Under the pieces are notes generated by a model. That model was given only the letters and a program-made list of their open reading frames with translations. It was not told where the DNA came from and made no database searches. From Nitrosopumilus piranensis (GTDB lineage Archaea > Thermoproteota > Nitrososphaeria > Nitrososphaerales > Nitrosopumilaceae), in NCBI RefSeq assembly GCF_000875775.1, contig NZ_CP010868.1, positions 1,054,001 through 1,118,000 of the forward strand: 64,000 bases of DNA, read 5' to 3'. The position numbers and the translations under genes were made by a program. Below, piece after piece: positions 7,607-14,564 of this stretch; within the stretch, counting starts at the first letter, position 1; every line of letters starts with the position of its first letter.

Positions 7607-7684
7607 TTAACTAAACAAAATTATGAAACCTACAGCTAGTGCAACTATTGAAATTCCCATGCATACATAAAACCTGTTATTCAT
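7607..7684 (-). CDS. Single-span membrane micro-protein, 25 aa
   Basis: The frame encodes MNNRFYVCMGISIVALAVGF followed by IILFS. A short polar N-terminus and one continuous hydrophobic helix make a plausible tiny membrane protein. The hydrophobicity in an otherwise untranslatable AT-rich spacer argues for coding, but the length leaves doubt. Confidence 0.4.
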   Translation of the reverse strand: MNNRFYVCMGISIVALAVGFIILFS

Positions 7685-7725
7685 GATTTATGCTAGAAAT
7701 TATCTAAAATTAATAGTTTGGATTT

Positions 7726-7811
7726 GGAAAGCAAGCAAGTTTGATATCTTTTATGCATCGACTCTTTGGGAGTTACAGCCAGATATCAAACAGGCAAACA
7801 ACCTTGCTTCC
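7726..7811. repeat. Long imperfect inverted repeat
   Basis: GTTTGATATCT (7739-7749) pairs perfectly with AGATATCAAAC (7781-7791). Outside it, GGAAAGCAAG (7726-7735) can pair with CTTGCTTCC (7803-7811) with one bulge. Together they make an ~86-nt two-part stem-loop. No open frame crosses it. It could be a small RNA or an operator. Confidence 0.45.
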
Positions 7812-8116
7812 AATATTTGTAATGGTTTGTATTCCCAAAAATTCTTAAAATAAAACATGTCTTGCATATTGATCAAAATGGGTTGAAAAAATTATCCACT
7901 TTGTGCTCATAAATCTGAGCCTAGGAGCATTTTTTGATGCATATTTAAAAAATACATACACTTTCTTTTAGTCTGAATTCACGTTAGATATATTGAGTCA
8001 TCCGTTTGATGGCGTTCTAAGTTTGCCTTAACTGACTATACTCCTAGAATCATGCCGTCAAATACACTCCACTTTTAACAAAAAATTTTTCAATTCTAAA
8101 ACTTAATGATACATGT
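7812..8116. other. Spacer without a convincing gene
   Basis: This stretch, with the adjoining 7447-7606, holds only frames shorter than ~27 codons. One (minus, 7528-7448) would encode a hydrophobic 26-mer but needs an ATT start. AT-rich promoter-like sequence (CTTTTAACAAAAAATTTTT) precedes the gene at 8117. Nothing else is evident. Confidence 0.4.
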
Positions 8117-8320
8117 TTGTTAATCACATGTAAAGGCGTCCAGAAAAACAATAGACATGAAAAATGTCCATTCCTCCATGATGGTGACTGGGGGGATTCA
8201 CAATTAGTAGACCATCAAAACTATCACAGATCACAAGAAACTCAAAATTATTCGTGGCTTGGATTTGAAACCTCTCAACCTATTGGAAAATTCAGTGGAC
8301 GAGATGGAAAAAATTCCTAA
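8117..8320 (+). CDS. His/Cys-containing hypothetical protein, 67 aa
   Basis: The frame starts with TTG (MLITCKGVQ...) and includes 'CKGVQKNNRHEKCPFLHDGD', whose C-x9-H-x2-C-x4-H spacing could bind a metal ion. It then becomes polar ('DHQNYHRSQETQNYSW'). No ATG lies in frame upstream. Its C-terminus ends 44 nt before the DUF922 gene on the same strand. Family not recognised. Confidence 0.5.
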   Translation: MLITCKGVQKNNRHEKCPFLHDGDWGDSQLVDHQNYHRSQETQNYSWLGFETSQPIGKFSGRDGKNS

Positions 8321-8364
8321 TCACAATCTAATTATTCTAAAATATCTAAATCATCCTCAAGAAA

Positions 8365-8901
8365 ATGAGCGAAAATAATACTTTGTCTTGGTCAAAGAAC
8401 TACTCACTGAAATGGTCTGATTTCAAAGCAGAACATAACCCTGCAACTTTTGAAGATTCTCACAGTGTGATAAAATATGGTTTTACTTGGATAGTTGACT
8501 CTGAAAAACTGGGTAGTGAAGTACTATTTTTTATAAAAAATATTGATCTTTCTGTAGAGTTCTGCCCCCTATTGTCTTCTGTTAGAATATCTGAGGCGAA
8601 TGATCGTTTGCTAAAACATGAACAAGGGCATTTTGATTTGGCTGAATTAGTTAGACGTGAAAATATTTCAGCACTGCAGATGAAATTTGAAGGAAAGAAA
8701 TTTCAAACAAGAGGAAAAAATGAAGAACAAAGAAAACAATTTGCAAAAGAAGATTCTGGCAAATTAATTGCTCAAGAAGTTGAAAAAATACAAAAAATAT
8801 TAGATGAACGTATTAAGAAATATGATAAAGTTACTGATTTTGGTAATAATTTAGAAATACAGTCTGAATATAATTTAAAATTTGAACCGTTAAGACTCTG
8901 A
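8365..8901 (+). CDS. DUF922-like putative zinc-dependent protease, cytoplasmic
   Basis: The N-terminal 'LKWSDFKAEHNP' and the motif H85-E-Q-G-H89-FDLAEL match DUF922, proteins predicted to be zinc peptidases with an HExxH-like centre. The family is usually secreted, but no signal peptide is present here (starts MSENNTLSWSKNYS), so it would act inside the cell or need another export route. Length 178 is normal. Activity is predicted, not shown, for the family. Confidence 0.72.
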   Translation: MSENNTLSWSKNYSLKWSDFKAEHNPATFEDSHSVIKYGFTWIVDSEKLGSEVLFFIKNIDLSVEFCPLLSSVRISEANDRLLKHEQGHFDLAELVRRENISALQMKFEGKKFQTRGKNEEQRKQFAKEDSGKLIAQEVEKIQKILDERIKKYDKVTDFGNNLEIQSEYNLKFEPLRL

Positions 8902-8972
8902 TTATGCTTCTGATTTAGAATTATTAGAAATTTTCCGTTAACATTAGTTATCCGTACTGGTTTTGACTAATC

Positions 8973-9239
8973 TTAGTGTGACTTTTCAAAAATCTTGTTT
9001 TCTTGAATTGAGTTTATGTAATTTACCAGACTGCGGTAATATTTTAAATGAAAATCTAAGTCTCGAATCTCTGTTTGTTTTAACTCCTCTAACTCTGGCC
9101 CAAAATCCCTTTTGTCTGATTGAATTTGATTCAAAGTATTTTCATTAACTTCAATCATGTGAAATAAACTGTGAAGAACCTCTTCTTTGGTCAATGTTCT
9201 TTCGCATGATTTTCTTAATAATGCCTCAACCCAATCCAT
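8973..9239 (-). CDS. Helical hypothetical protein, 88 aa
   Basis: All-helical, charged 88-residue protein (MDWVEALLRKSCERTLTKEE...). It has a possible coiled-coil hairpin between residues 20 and 80 and no recognisable motif. Spacing from the convergent DUF922 gene is 71 nt. The minus-strand reading is preferred over the plus-strand frame at 8963-9148, whose composition is poor in charged residues. Confidence 0.55.
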   Translation of the reverse strand: MDWVEALLRKSCERTLTKEEVLHSLFHMIEVNENTLNQIQSDKRDFGPELEELKQTEIRDLDFHLKYYRSLVNYINSIQENKIFEKSH

Positions 9240-9324
9240 ATTTTTTTAAAACCAAGTTGTTATATCACCACCTAAATGTGATTAATTCTTACCTTTACTC
9301 TATTTTTTTTAATTGAGGCTAAAA

Positions 9325-9456
9325 TTACTTTTTTTCTGATTTCTTTTTTCTATCCATTATTTCCTTATTTCTTTCCGTATCTGAATGCACTTCTACATGG
9401 TCATAAAGTGCCTCTTTTGAATCAAAAATCTGTTCACAGTAATAGCATTGATGCAT
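9325..9456 (-). CDS. C2H2 zinc-finger micro-protein, 43 aa
   Basis: The frame starts MHQCYYCEQIFDSKEALYDH and continues VEVH, giving C-x2-C-x12-H-x3-H with the hydrophobic F and L at the classic finger positions. A basic helical tail follows (RNKEIMDRKKKSEKK). This is a near-canonical single C2H2 finger in an archaeon and probably binds DNA, RNA or protein. Confidence 0.8.
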   Translation of the reverse strand: MHQCYYCEQIFDSKEALYDHVEVHSDTERNKEIMDRKKKSEKK

Positions 9457-9799
9457 TTCTAAATTACTACATTCTTAGATTAATTGTTTTCTCCAATGTA
9501 AGGCTAATTCATTCGTATTTCAGTATGCAGTAAAATGAAATTCTGGATTTTTCTTACAATCTTGTTTTTTCAATTGGACTCAAATCTTGCAGACTAACGT
9601 CTTTGAATGTAGATTAAAAATGGGTGTGCTGTCCATATTAGGACATATCTATTTGTAAATAATTTTTTAAATATGGTCTAAGCTTGATGAATTCTGAGAA
9701 ATCATTATTTTGTCAGGTCAAATGAACAAATCTTTGTCTCAAATAGTATGATGTCCATATGCCCTTTATTCAATAGTTTTTGATTGGGATTTGGATTTT
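9457..9799. other. Intergenic region with possible 20-aa hydrophobic peptide
   Basis: The spacer is AT-rich. A plus-strand frame at 9535-9597 (MKFWIFLTILFFQLDSNLAD) resembles a bare signal peptide but stops at once. A short TGTCC/GGACA hairpin is at 9631-9645. I see no other support for a gene. Confidence 0.3.
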
Positions 9800-10117
9800 T
9801 TAATGTGTCTCTATCTTTATCTCTGAATTACATGTGGGCAATTCATTTGTCTCACTTCTAAATTGATCAATCAATTGTAATTGAAGTTCTTTTGAATTAT
9901 CTGAGAATACTCTTTGATAAAATTGAGTTTTTTGTTTGCATTCATTTCCTTCAAAATCTGTGTCAACATATTTTGTGAATGTTTTTTCCAGATTATTACT
10001 TTCTCCGATGTAGATTGGGTCTTTGTTTCTGTTGTATAGAACATATACGCCTGGATTTGGTTTTACAAATTTTGCGCTCTCTAGCCATACTCTCATCTTA
10101 TCATCTAATAATTCCAT
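9800..10117 (-). CDS. GIY-YIG-fold protein with doubtful active site
   Basis: The 105-residue protein carries 'GVYVLYNRNKDPIYIGES', with GVY at 23-25 and YIG at 36-38, the signature strands of the GIY-YIG nuclease fold. In active members an Arg follows the YIG helix in an 'xxRLxxH' context; here the helix reads NNLEKTFTKY, with Thr-Phe instead, so catalysis may be lost. It may bind nucleic acid structurally. It is divergent from the helicase gene. Confidence 0.72.
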   Translation of the reverse strand: MELLDDKMRVWLESAKFVKPNPGVYVLYNRNKDPIYIGESNNLEKTFTKYVDTDFEGNECKQKTQFYQRVFSDNSKELQLQLIDQFRSETNELPTCNSEIKIETH

Positions 10118-10187
10118 GATCTATGATGTATTTACTAGATATTAAACTAGATTACTATAATTCAGATATTACAAGAACCTTCATGCT

Positions 10188-10196
10188 TTTAATATA
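10188..10196 (+). promoter_or_regulatory. TATA box of the helicase gene
   Basis: TTTAATATA is centred ~25 nt before the CTG at 10217. Archaeal transcription normally starts ~25 nt after the TATA box, which would make a leaderless transcript beginning at or next to that codon. Confidence 0.5.
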
Positions 10197-10216
10197 AAGG
10201 AGAATCCAGATTAATC

Positions 10217-11896
10217 CTGTCTCTTTTAGAAAAATTTCCTCAACAATTTGTTCCTAGAAATATTCAAAAGGAAATACTTTCTGATATTGAAGAGCAGTTC
10301 AATTCTGGACATAAAAAAATTATTTTGTGTGCTCCTACAGGGGTTGGCAAGTCTCTTGTGGGTGCAACAATCTCCAAACATTTTGATAGTTCTTTTACTG
10401 TAACTGCATCAAAACATCTTCAAGATCAATACATCAAAGACATTCCTTTTCTCAAACCTGTAAAGGGCAAATCAAATTTTCCTTGTCTAAAATTAATGTC
10501 TGCTGAAAAAGTCGATAATTCTAGAAGGGCAATGAGGTGGGGCCTGACATGTGAGAAAGGAGAGTGTCAGGAAAGGACTAGCAAAAATGGCAAAGAAGTA
10601 GTTGAGGTTTGTAAATTCAAGCCTACAATAAAACAAGTTGAGGAAAATACCCAGGATTCTGATTCTTGCCATTACTATCTTCAAAAATACGATGCTCTGG
10701 TTTCAAAGCATTCACTTTGGAATTACCATGCATTTTTTCAAATTATGAAATTCAACAAGAAATTATTTGAAGATTATCTAGATCGTAAAGTGTCAGTTTT
10801 TGATGAGGCCCATAAAATTGAAGATCAAATTATTCAGTTTGTAGGATTCGATATTTTTAGTGGCCAAGTAGATGAATGTAATCTTAATGTTGACAGATAT
10901 GATTTTACAGATTTAGATTCTATGATAAATTTAACTGATGATATTGCATACTCTTATGCTAAAAAAATTAAAGACATCAAAGAAAGTCCATCATTTGAAA
11001 AGGAACCTGACTATGAATTAATTTCAAGATTGGAACGACGTTATGATAGAGCCGCACAGGCCAAAATTGATATTGCATCTGATAAAGATAATTTTGTTGT
11101 AAATGATCCTGTTAGGGATTTAAATGGAAATTTTAGAACAATATCTGTAAAACCAATTGATGTTTCAAAGTTTGCAAATACTTTTTTTGAAACAGAATAT
11201 CAGCTTTTCATGTCTGCAACAATTGATAAAAACAGTTTTTGTGAAAATATGGGGTTGAACAAAGATGATGTTGCATTTGTTGATGCTCCTAAATCTCCGT
11301 TTCCTATTGAACATAGAAAAATTGACTTGCTAAATATTCGACGACTAAGCTATGGTTCCACAGAAGAAGATGAATTAGAAGTAATCAAAACAATTGATAG
11401 GATTTTAGATGAACACTCTGATGAACGTGGATTGATTCTTACGTCTTCTATTCCAAGATGTCACAAAATCTTAAGATATCTGTCTCCAAAAAACACTAGA
11501 AGAATAAGGATTTGTCATAGTAAGAATAAAGATGGGAAAACCCAAGATGAAGTGATATCTGAGCATGCCTCTGATCCTACAGGGGTCTTGTTATCCTCTT
11601 CATTGTGGGAGGGTGTTGATCTCAAAGATGACCTTTCTCGTTTTCAAATAATTGCAAAGGTTCCATATCCAAATTATAAAGAAAAGCGTACAAAAGCCAA
11701 GATGGATAAATTCCCTCTTTGGTATACTTCTCAAACCCTTACCAAACTACTACAGGGATTTGGGCGTTCTATTCGAAGTGAGGATGACTGGGCAAGAACA
11801 TATGTGCTTGATGCTGCAGTAAATAACGTCTTTTTTAAGGCACAACAAATGATTCCAAAATCTTACTATGATGTTTTAGGAATAGAAAACCTGTAG
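10217..11896 (+). CDS. XPD/DinG-type superfamily 2 DNA helicase, likely CTG start
   Basis: Motif I 'APTGVGKS', the Walker B 'DEAH', motif 'LMSATID' and the C-terminal 'LLQGFGRSIRSEDD' (motif VI) define an XPD-like 5'-3' helicase. Four Cys between motifs I and II (in FPC, TCEKGEC, EVC, DSC contexts) fit the Fe-S cluster domain. The frame is open back to a TAA at 10190 but has no ATG or GTG; the first TTG (10325) is only ~2 codons before Walker A and would remove the Q-motif helix 'RNIQKEIL'. CTG at 10217 gives MSLLEKFPQQF, the expected N-terminus, at the predicted transcription start. Role: nucleotide excision repair or general DNA unwinding. Confidence 0.9.
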   Translation: MSLLEKFPQQFVPRNIQKEILSDIEEQFNSGHKKIILCAPTGVGKSLVGATISKHFDSSFTVTASKHLQDQYIKDIPFLKPVKGKSNFPCLKLMSAEKVDNSRRAMRWGLTCEKGECQERTSKNGKEVVEVCKFKPTIKQVEENTQDSDSCHYYLQKYDALVSKHSLWNYHAFFQIMKFNKKLFEDYLDRKVSVFDEAHKIEDQIIQFVGFDIFSGQVDECNLNVDRYDFTDLDSMINLTDDIAYSYAKKIKDIKESPSFEKEPDYELISRLERRYDRAAQAKIDIASDKDNFVVNDPVRDLNGNFRTISVKPIDVSKFANTFFETEYQLFMSATIDKNSFCENMGLNKDDVAFVDAPKSPFPIEHRKIDLLNIRRLSYGSTEEDELEVIKTIDRILDEHSDERGLILTSSIPRCHKILRYLSPKNTRRIRICHSKNKDGKTQDEVISEHASDPTGVLLSSSLWEGVDLKDDLSRFQIIAKVPYPNYKEKRTKAKMDKFPLWYTSQTLTKLLQGFGRSIRSEDDWARTYVLDAAVNNVFFKAQQMIPKSYYDVLGIENL

Positions 11897-11980
11897 TAGG
11901 TGAATCTCTATAGATTCAGTAAATAGACTAGATGTGAGGATCTACATTTTTGTTGAATATATTCAAACAAAAAATTTGTT

Positions 11981-12160
11981 TTAATCATTGTATATTTCGT
12001 TTTTCTTTCTATTGAATTTGTTGTATCCTTCTTTATCGTAATCTGGGTGATCATATCCTAGCACATCGTACCCGCTACTATCATACCCATCTTTGTCATA
12101 CCCATCTAGATCATATCCATACTTGTCAAATGTACGACTGAATCTGCCCAACAAACCCAT
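11981..12160 (-). CDS. GYD-repeat micro-protein, 59 aa
   Basis: After a basic start (MGLLGRFSRT) the protein is a run of five-residue units: YGYD-L, DGYDK, DGYDS, SGYDV, LGYDH, PDYDK, EGYNK. The tail is basic. Such Gly-Tyr-Asp repeats form extended or metal-binding low-complexity segments in other proteins, but I know no function for this stand-alone form. The codons differ between repeats, so selection acted on the protein and not just on a DNA repeat. Confidence 0.7.
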   Translation of the reverse strand: MGLLGRFSRTFDKYGYDLDGYDKDGYDSSGYDVLGYDHPDYDKEGYNKFNRKKNEIYND

Positions 12161-12297
12161 AACAGAATTTCATGAATTCAATTCAGATAAGCATTTTCCT
12201 ATCTGATACGTCCAATTTTATCCTAAAAATAGTTGTTCAATCCACGTGGGCAAAATTTGTAACAACTCTTTTCTAATTTAGAGAAGGAGAGAAACTA

Positions 12298-12405
12298 GTG
12301 ACTAAAAAGAAACAATTTTGCAATTATTGTCCTGAAAACAAGTGTTTGCTAGATTGCAAAATCTGTAATCCAAAACTTGGAACAGGATACATTTGTGATT
12401 GTTAA
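12298..12405 (+). CDS. Cys-rich micro-protein, 35 aa, GTG start
   Basis: The peptide begins MTKKKQFCNYCPENKC and has C-x2-C-x4-C-x3-C-x2-C followed by a terminal CDC. A Shine-Dalgarno-like GAAGGAGAG sits ~7 nt before the GTG. The Cys spacing closely parallels the 38-residue protein at 39355. Seven or more Cys in 35 residues makes a metal-binding role very likely. Confidence 0.6.
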   Translation: MTKKKQFCNYCPENKCLLDCKICNPKLGTGYICDC

Positions 12406-12429
12406 TTATGAAAAATTATACTTTCATGA

Positions 12430-12693
12430 TTAATAATCTAACAGTTTCATTACATCATCTCGTGAAACTGCAGTCATTGTCTGAAAACGCATTACTTCAC
12501 TTGCCATAACGCTAAGCTTCATTGCATCTTTTTCAGATGGTGCTTCGTAGATCCATACGGCATCAAATTTTCCAAGAGTCCAGTATGTTCCAACTATCTT
12601 TATTCCTGAAGGGGGATTTTTCATAATTTCTTTTCCAGATTCCACTACATCTTTTGTTTTTTTCTTGAATTTGATCATACTAATGAAGATCAT
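12430..12693 (-). CDS. GYD-domain protein (PF08734-like)
   Basis: The protein has the alpha/beta GYD-domain pattern: 'GIKIVGTYWTLGKFDAVWIY' then 'SEKDAMKLSVMASEV' and 'TMTAVSRDDVMKLL'. The 'GxYDxv' strand appears here as GKFDAV. GYD proteins are dimeric ferredoxin-like folds of unknown function. An in-frame ATG at 12678 (MIKFKKK) is the more likely start than 12693 because domains of this family begin near that point. Confidence 0.8.
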   Translation of the reverse strand: MIFISMIKFKKKTKDVVESGKEIMKNPPSGIKIVGTYWTLGKFDAVWIYEAPSEKDAMKLSVMASEVMRFQTMTAVSRDDVMKLLDY

Positions 12694-12809
12694 TTCAAAT
12701 GATTAATCTCGATTATCTGATTTAACAATATTGAATATTTTACAAGTTTAGAATTATACAAATTATTATTTATTTTTGAACAGGGATTTTCATTTTTGCT
12801 TATTCTTAT

Positions 12810-12980
12810 TTAACTTCTGCACCCCCTGGTTTTTCTTTTTGCACGTAGGTGTGTTCTGCAGCATGGGCACTGAACTCCCTCAAATTCTAGATATGCATCA
12901 CAATTTGTGCATCTCTTGACCCCTTGACTGTATCTTCTACTCTCAGAACGATACCTTTCACAAATTCCTCTACAAGCCAT
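12810..12980 (-). CDS. MACRGIC-type zinc micro-protein, 56 aa
   Basis: From the ATG at 12980 the protein reads MACRGICERYRSESRRYSQG, then CTNC and CPCC. This matches a thaumarchaeal small-protein type I recall as 'MACkGIC.RYk...rY..GqKRC..Ce.f...EG..CPCC..rLR.kpr', often present in many copies per genome. The ligand set C3, C7, CTNC and CPCC suggests one or two zinc sites, with Arg-rich flanks for nucleic acid contact. Its ATG shares its A with the TAA of the upstream gene, so translation is probably coupled. A longer in-frame start at 13058 is rejected. Confidence 0.8.
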   Translation of the reverse strand: MACRGICERYRSESRRYSQGVKRCTNCDAYLEFEGVQCPCCRTHLRAKRKTRGCRS

Positions 12981-13093
12981 TATGGGATCAGCAATCCTTT
13001 GCATTTTGGACATTTGTATTTGTATTTTGTATAGTGAATTGTGAAAATTCCTCCACATAAACTACAAATTTTCAGAGATGACTGTCTACTCAT
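12980..13093 (-). CDS. CxxC-CxxC zinc-ribbon micro-protein, 37 aa
   Basis: The frame starts MSRQSSLKICSLCGGIF and ends YKYKCPKCKGLLIP, a minimal zinc ribbon with knuckles at residues 10-13 and 28-31. It overlaps the winged-helix gene upstream by 8 nt and shares a base with the MACRGIC gene downstream (TAATG), making a three-gene overlapping chain. Confidence 0.65.
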   Translation of the reverse strand: MSRQSSLKICSLCGGIFTIHYTKYKYKCPKCKGLLIP

Positions 13094-13481
13094 TTTTCAA
13101 ATTTGGATTTTTAGTAAATAATATTGATGGCTCGAACTCTTTGATGGTGATTGTGACATCTTTTATCATGCTTTGATAATATGTGACTATGTGTCCATTT
13201 TCTGCAAAATCTGATTTTTTTAAAATCAATGAGCAGTCTTTGAGACTTTGAACTCTTTTGTAGGCTGAACTTAGGGGAATCTTCAACTCTTTTGCTATTT
13301 CTTGTATTCTCTTTGGTTTTTTTATAATTGAAAATAAAATATGTCTTGATTCTAAATTTATTAATTCATTGAAAATTTTATGTGAAATATCATATTTTTC
13401 TACTAGCAACGGTCTGAGTTTTTTTGCCACAAGAGATTTTAAATTTTTATGGGATATAAAAAAACTAGAGACTCTCATCAT
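13086..13481 (-). CDS. Winged-helix transcriptional regulator (ArsR-like)
   Basis: A 131-residue protein with a winged helix at ~30-100: 'KIFNELINLESRHILFSIIK', 'RIQEIAKELKIPLSSAYKRV' (recognition helix 'PLSSAYKRVQSL') and a wing. It is clearly homologous to the tandem regulators at 21400 and 21738, which share 'ILFSIIKK', 'LKIPLSS(A/V)YK' and a terminal 'I.I.(E/P)..P.' strand. A perfect TAGAAT-ATG-ATTCTA dyad lies directly before the start codon, suggesting autoregulation. It heads the overlapping trio with two zinc micro-proteins. Confidence 0.85.
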   Translation of the reverse strand: MMRVSSFFISHKNLKSLVAKKLRPLLVEKYDISHKIFNELINLESRHILFSIIKKPKRIQEIAKELKIPLSSAYKRVQSLKDCSLILKKSDFAENGHIVTYYQSMIKDVTITIKEFEPSILFTKNPNLKNE

Positions 13482-13482
13482 C

Positions 13483-13497
13483 TAGAATATGATTCTA
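13483..13497. promoter_or_regulatory. TAGAAT dyad before a winged-helix gene
   Basis: TAGAATATGATTCTA is a perfect 6-3-6 dyad two bases upstream of the start codon at 13481. The same dyad (with ATT in the middle) precedes the gene at 35327. Operator function is inferred from symmetry and position. Confidence 0.45.
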
Positions 13498-13537
13498 AAA
13501 TGAAACTTGATTTTAACAAAGAAAACATTAACACAGT

Positions 13538-13648
13538 TTATTCGAAGTTATGCCAATAGCAACTTCCATGTGGATGAACCTTGAATTGCGTTAATGCTTT
13601 CTTTGATTCAAACCTTGCTTGCAAAAAAGTGTCAGGGTAAGAAAACAT
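13538..13648 (-). CDS. His/Cys-tailed micro-protein, 36 aa
   Basis: The peptide starts MFSYPDTFLQARFESKKALT and ends KVHPHGSCYWHNFE. The 'HPHGSCYWH' tail is a possible metal or haem ligand cluster, while the N-terminal half is an amphipathic helix. It was found only by reading the minus strand of an otherwise empty spacer. No family is recognised, and the composition is well away from random translation of AT-rich DNA. Confidence 0.5.
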   Translation of the reverse strand: MFSYPDTFLQARFESKKALTQFKVHPHGSCYWHNFE

Positions 13649-13792
13649 GGCTTGAACATATTTTGATATAAAGTATTTGTAATAAAATAGATGATTATTT
13701 TATTATGCTATTCTAAAGTTTTGACATATCAAATTGTATTATGCTATTACAACCATCTCTATCTTTAATTTATAATTTGCAGATAACACATT

Positions 13793-14092
13793 ATGTCTGA
13801 TCAACTAAAACCATGGGTTATAGTAAGCTCAATCAGTGATGATGCTTCTGAACAAGATATTGATAGGATTCGCCCCCAAATTATTTCCCTAGTAGATAAT
13901 TGGCAATCCTCTAATGGAACTATGTGGTCTGGCTCTTTTAGTGGCAAGCCAAGCGGAATGGCAGTGTTTGAGGCAACAGAGCAAGAGGCAAAAAAATTCT
14001 ACGATGAGTACTCTAAGGTATGTGGAGATGTACTGGTACATCACATGTATCAGTGGGATGCAATGCCCATACTTTCAGTTTTATCAAAATGA
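13793..14092 (+). CDS. Hypothetical protein, 99 aa, ferredoxin-like fold likely
   Basis: The product (MSDQLKPWVIVSSISDDASE...) has strand-helix-strand-strand-helix-strand spacing typical of small dimeric alpha-beta barrel or YCII-like domains: 'WVIVSSI', 'RIRPQIISLVDNW', 'SGMAVFEATEQEAKKFYDEY', 'VLVHHMYQWDAMPIL'. A TATA-like TTTATAATT ends ~20 nt before the ATG. Function is unknown. Confidence 0.65.
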   Translation: MSDQLKPWVIVSSISDDASEQDIDRIRPQIISLVDNWQSSNGTMWSGSFSGKPSGMAVFEATEQEAKKFYDEYSKVCGDVLVHHMYQWDAMPILSVLSK

Positions 14093-14564
14093 CTGAAAGA
14101 TTTTTTATTTTTTAGGTGCCCAAAATGGTAAATAGACCACTGAGTTGAATCTTAATTGAATCATGATTTGTAATCTGTAAATTACATCAGTATTTTTTTT
14201 GCTCAAGAATCATCTATTTTTAAAAAAGTAGGCATGAAAATACGGATAAAACAATTACTATTTGGTAACCTGTAGTAGATAACAGTAATTAACAATATGA
14301 TAATTTCATTTTCTTTTCTGTTATCTCTGAACTAATTTTTGATCGCTGATCTATAAAGATTGTGGACAAATTGATCATCTATCCTGACACTCTCAAATCC
14401 TTAATTGATTGATATCATTTTGTTGCCATATGAGTGCCTCAAAGTTTTTGGTAAATATTAAAAAACAAACACATTTTGCCAAAAATTCGGTTATATCTAA
14501 TTGACAAGGACAAATATTATTTCATTAACTAGGGAACAAGAAAAATTTGATTTGAAAAGACTTT
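14093..14564. other. 470-nt intergenic region
   Basis: No frame with coding character was found on either strand. A 9-bp inverted repeat AGATAACAG (14277-14285) / CTGTTATCT (14318-14326) with a 32-nt spacer is the only structure noticed. The left part contains T-rich runs just after the 13793 gene that could end transcription. Confidence 0.4.

Noticed and set aside
12981-13058. N-terminal extension of the MACRGIC protein
   Set aside because: The extension is the out-of-frame reading of the 37-aa zinc-ribbon gene, whose CxxC pairs are the better explanation.
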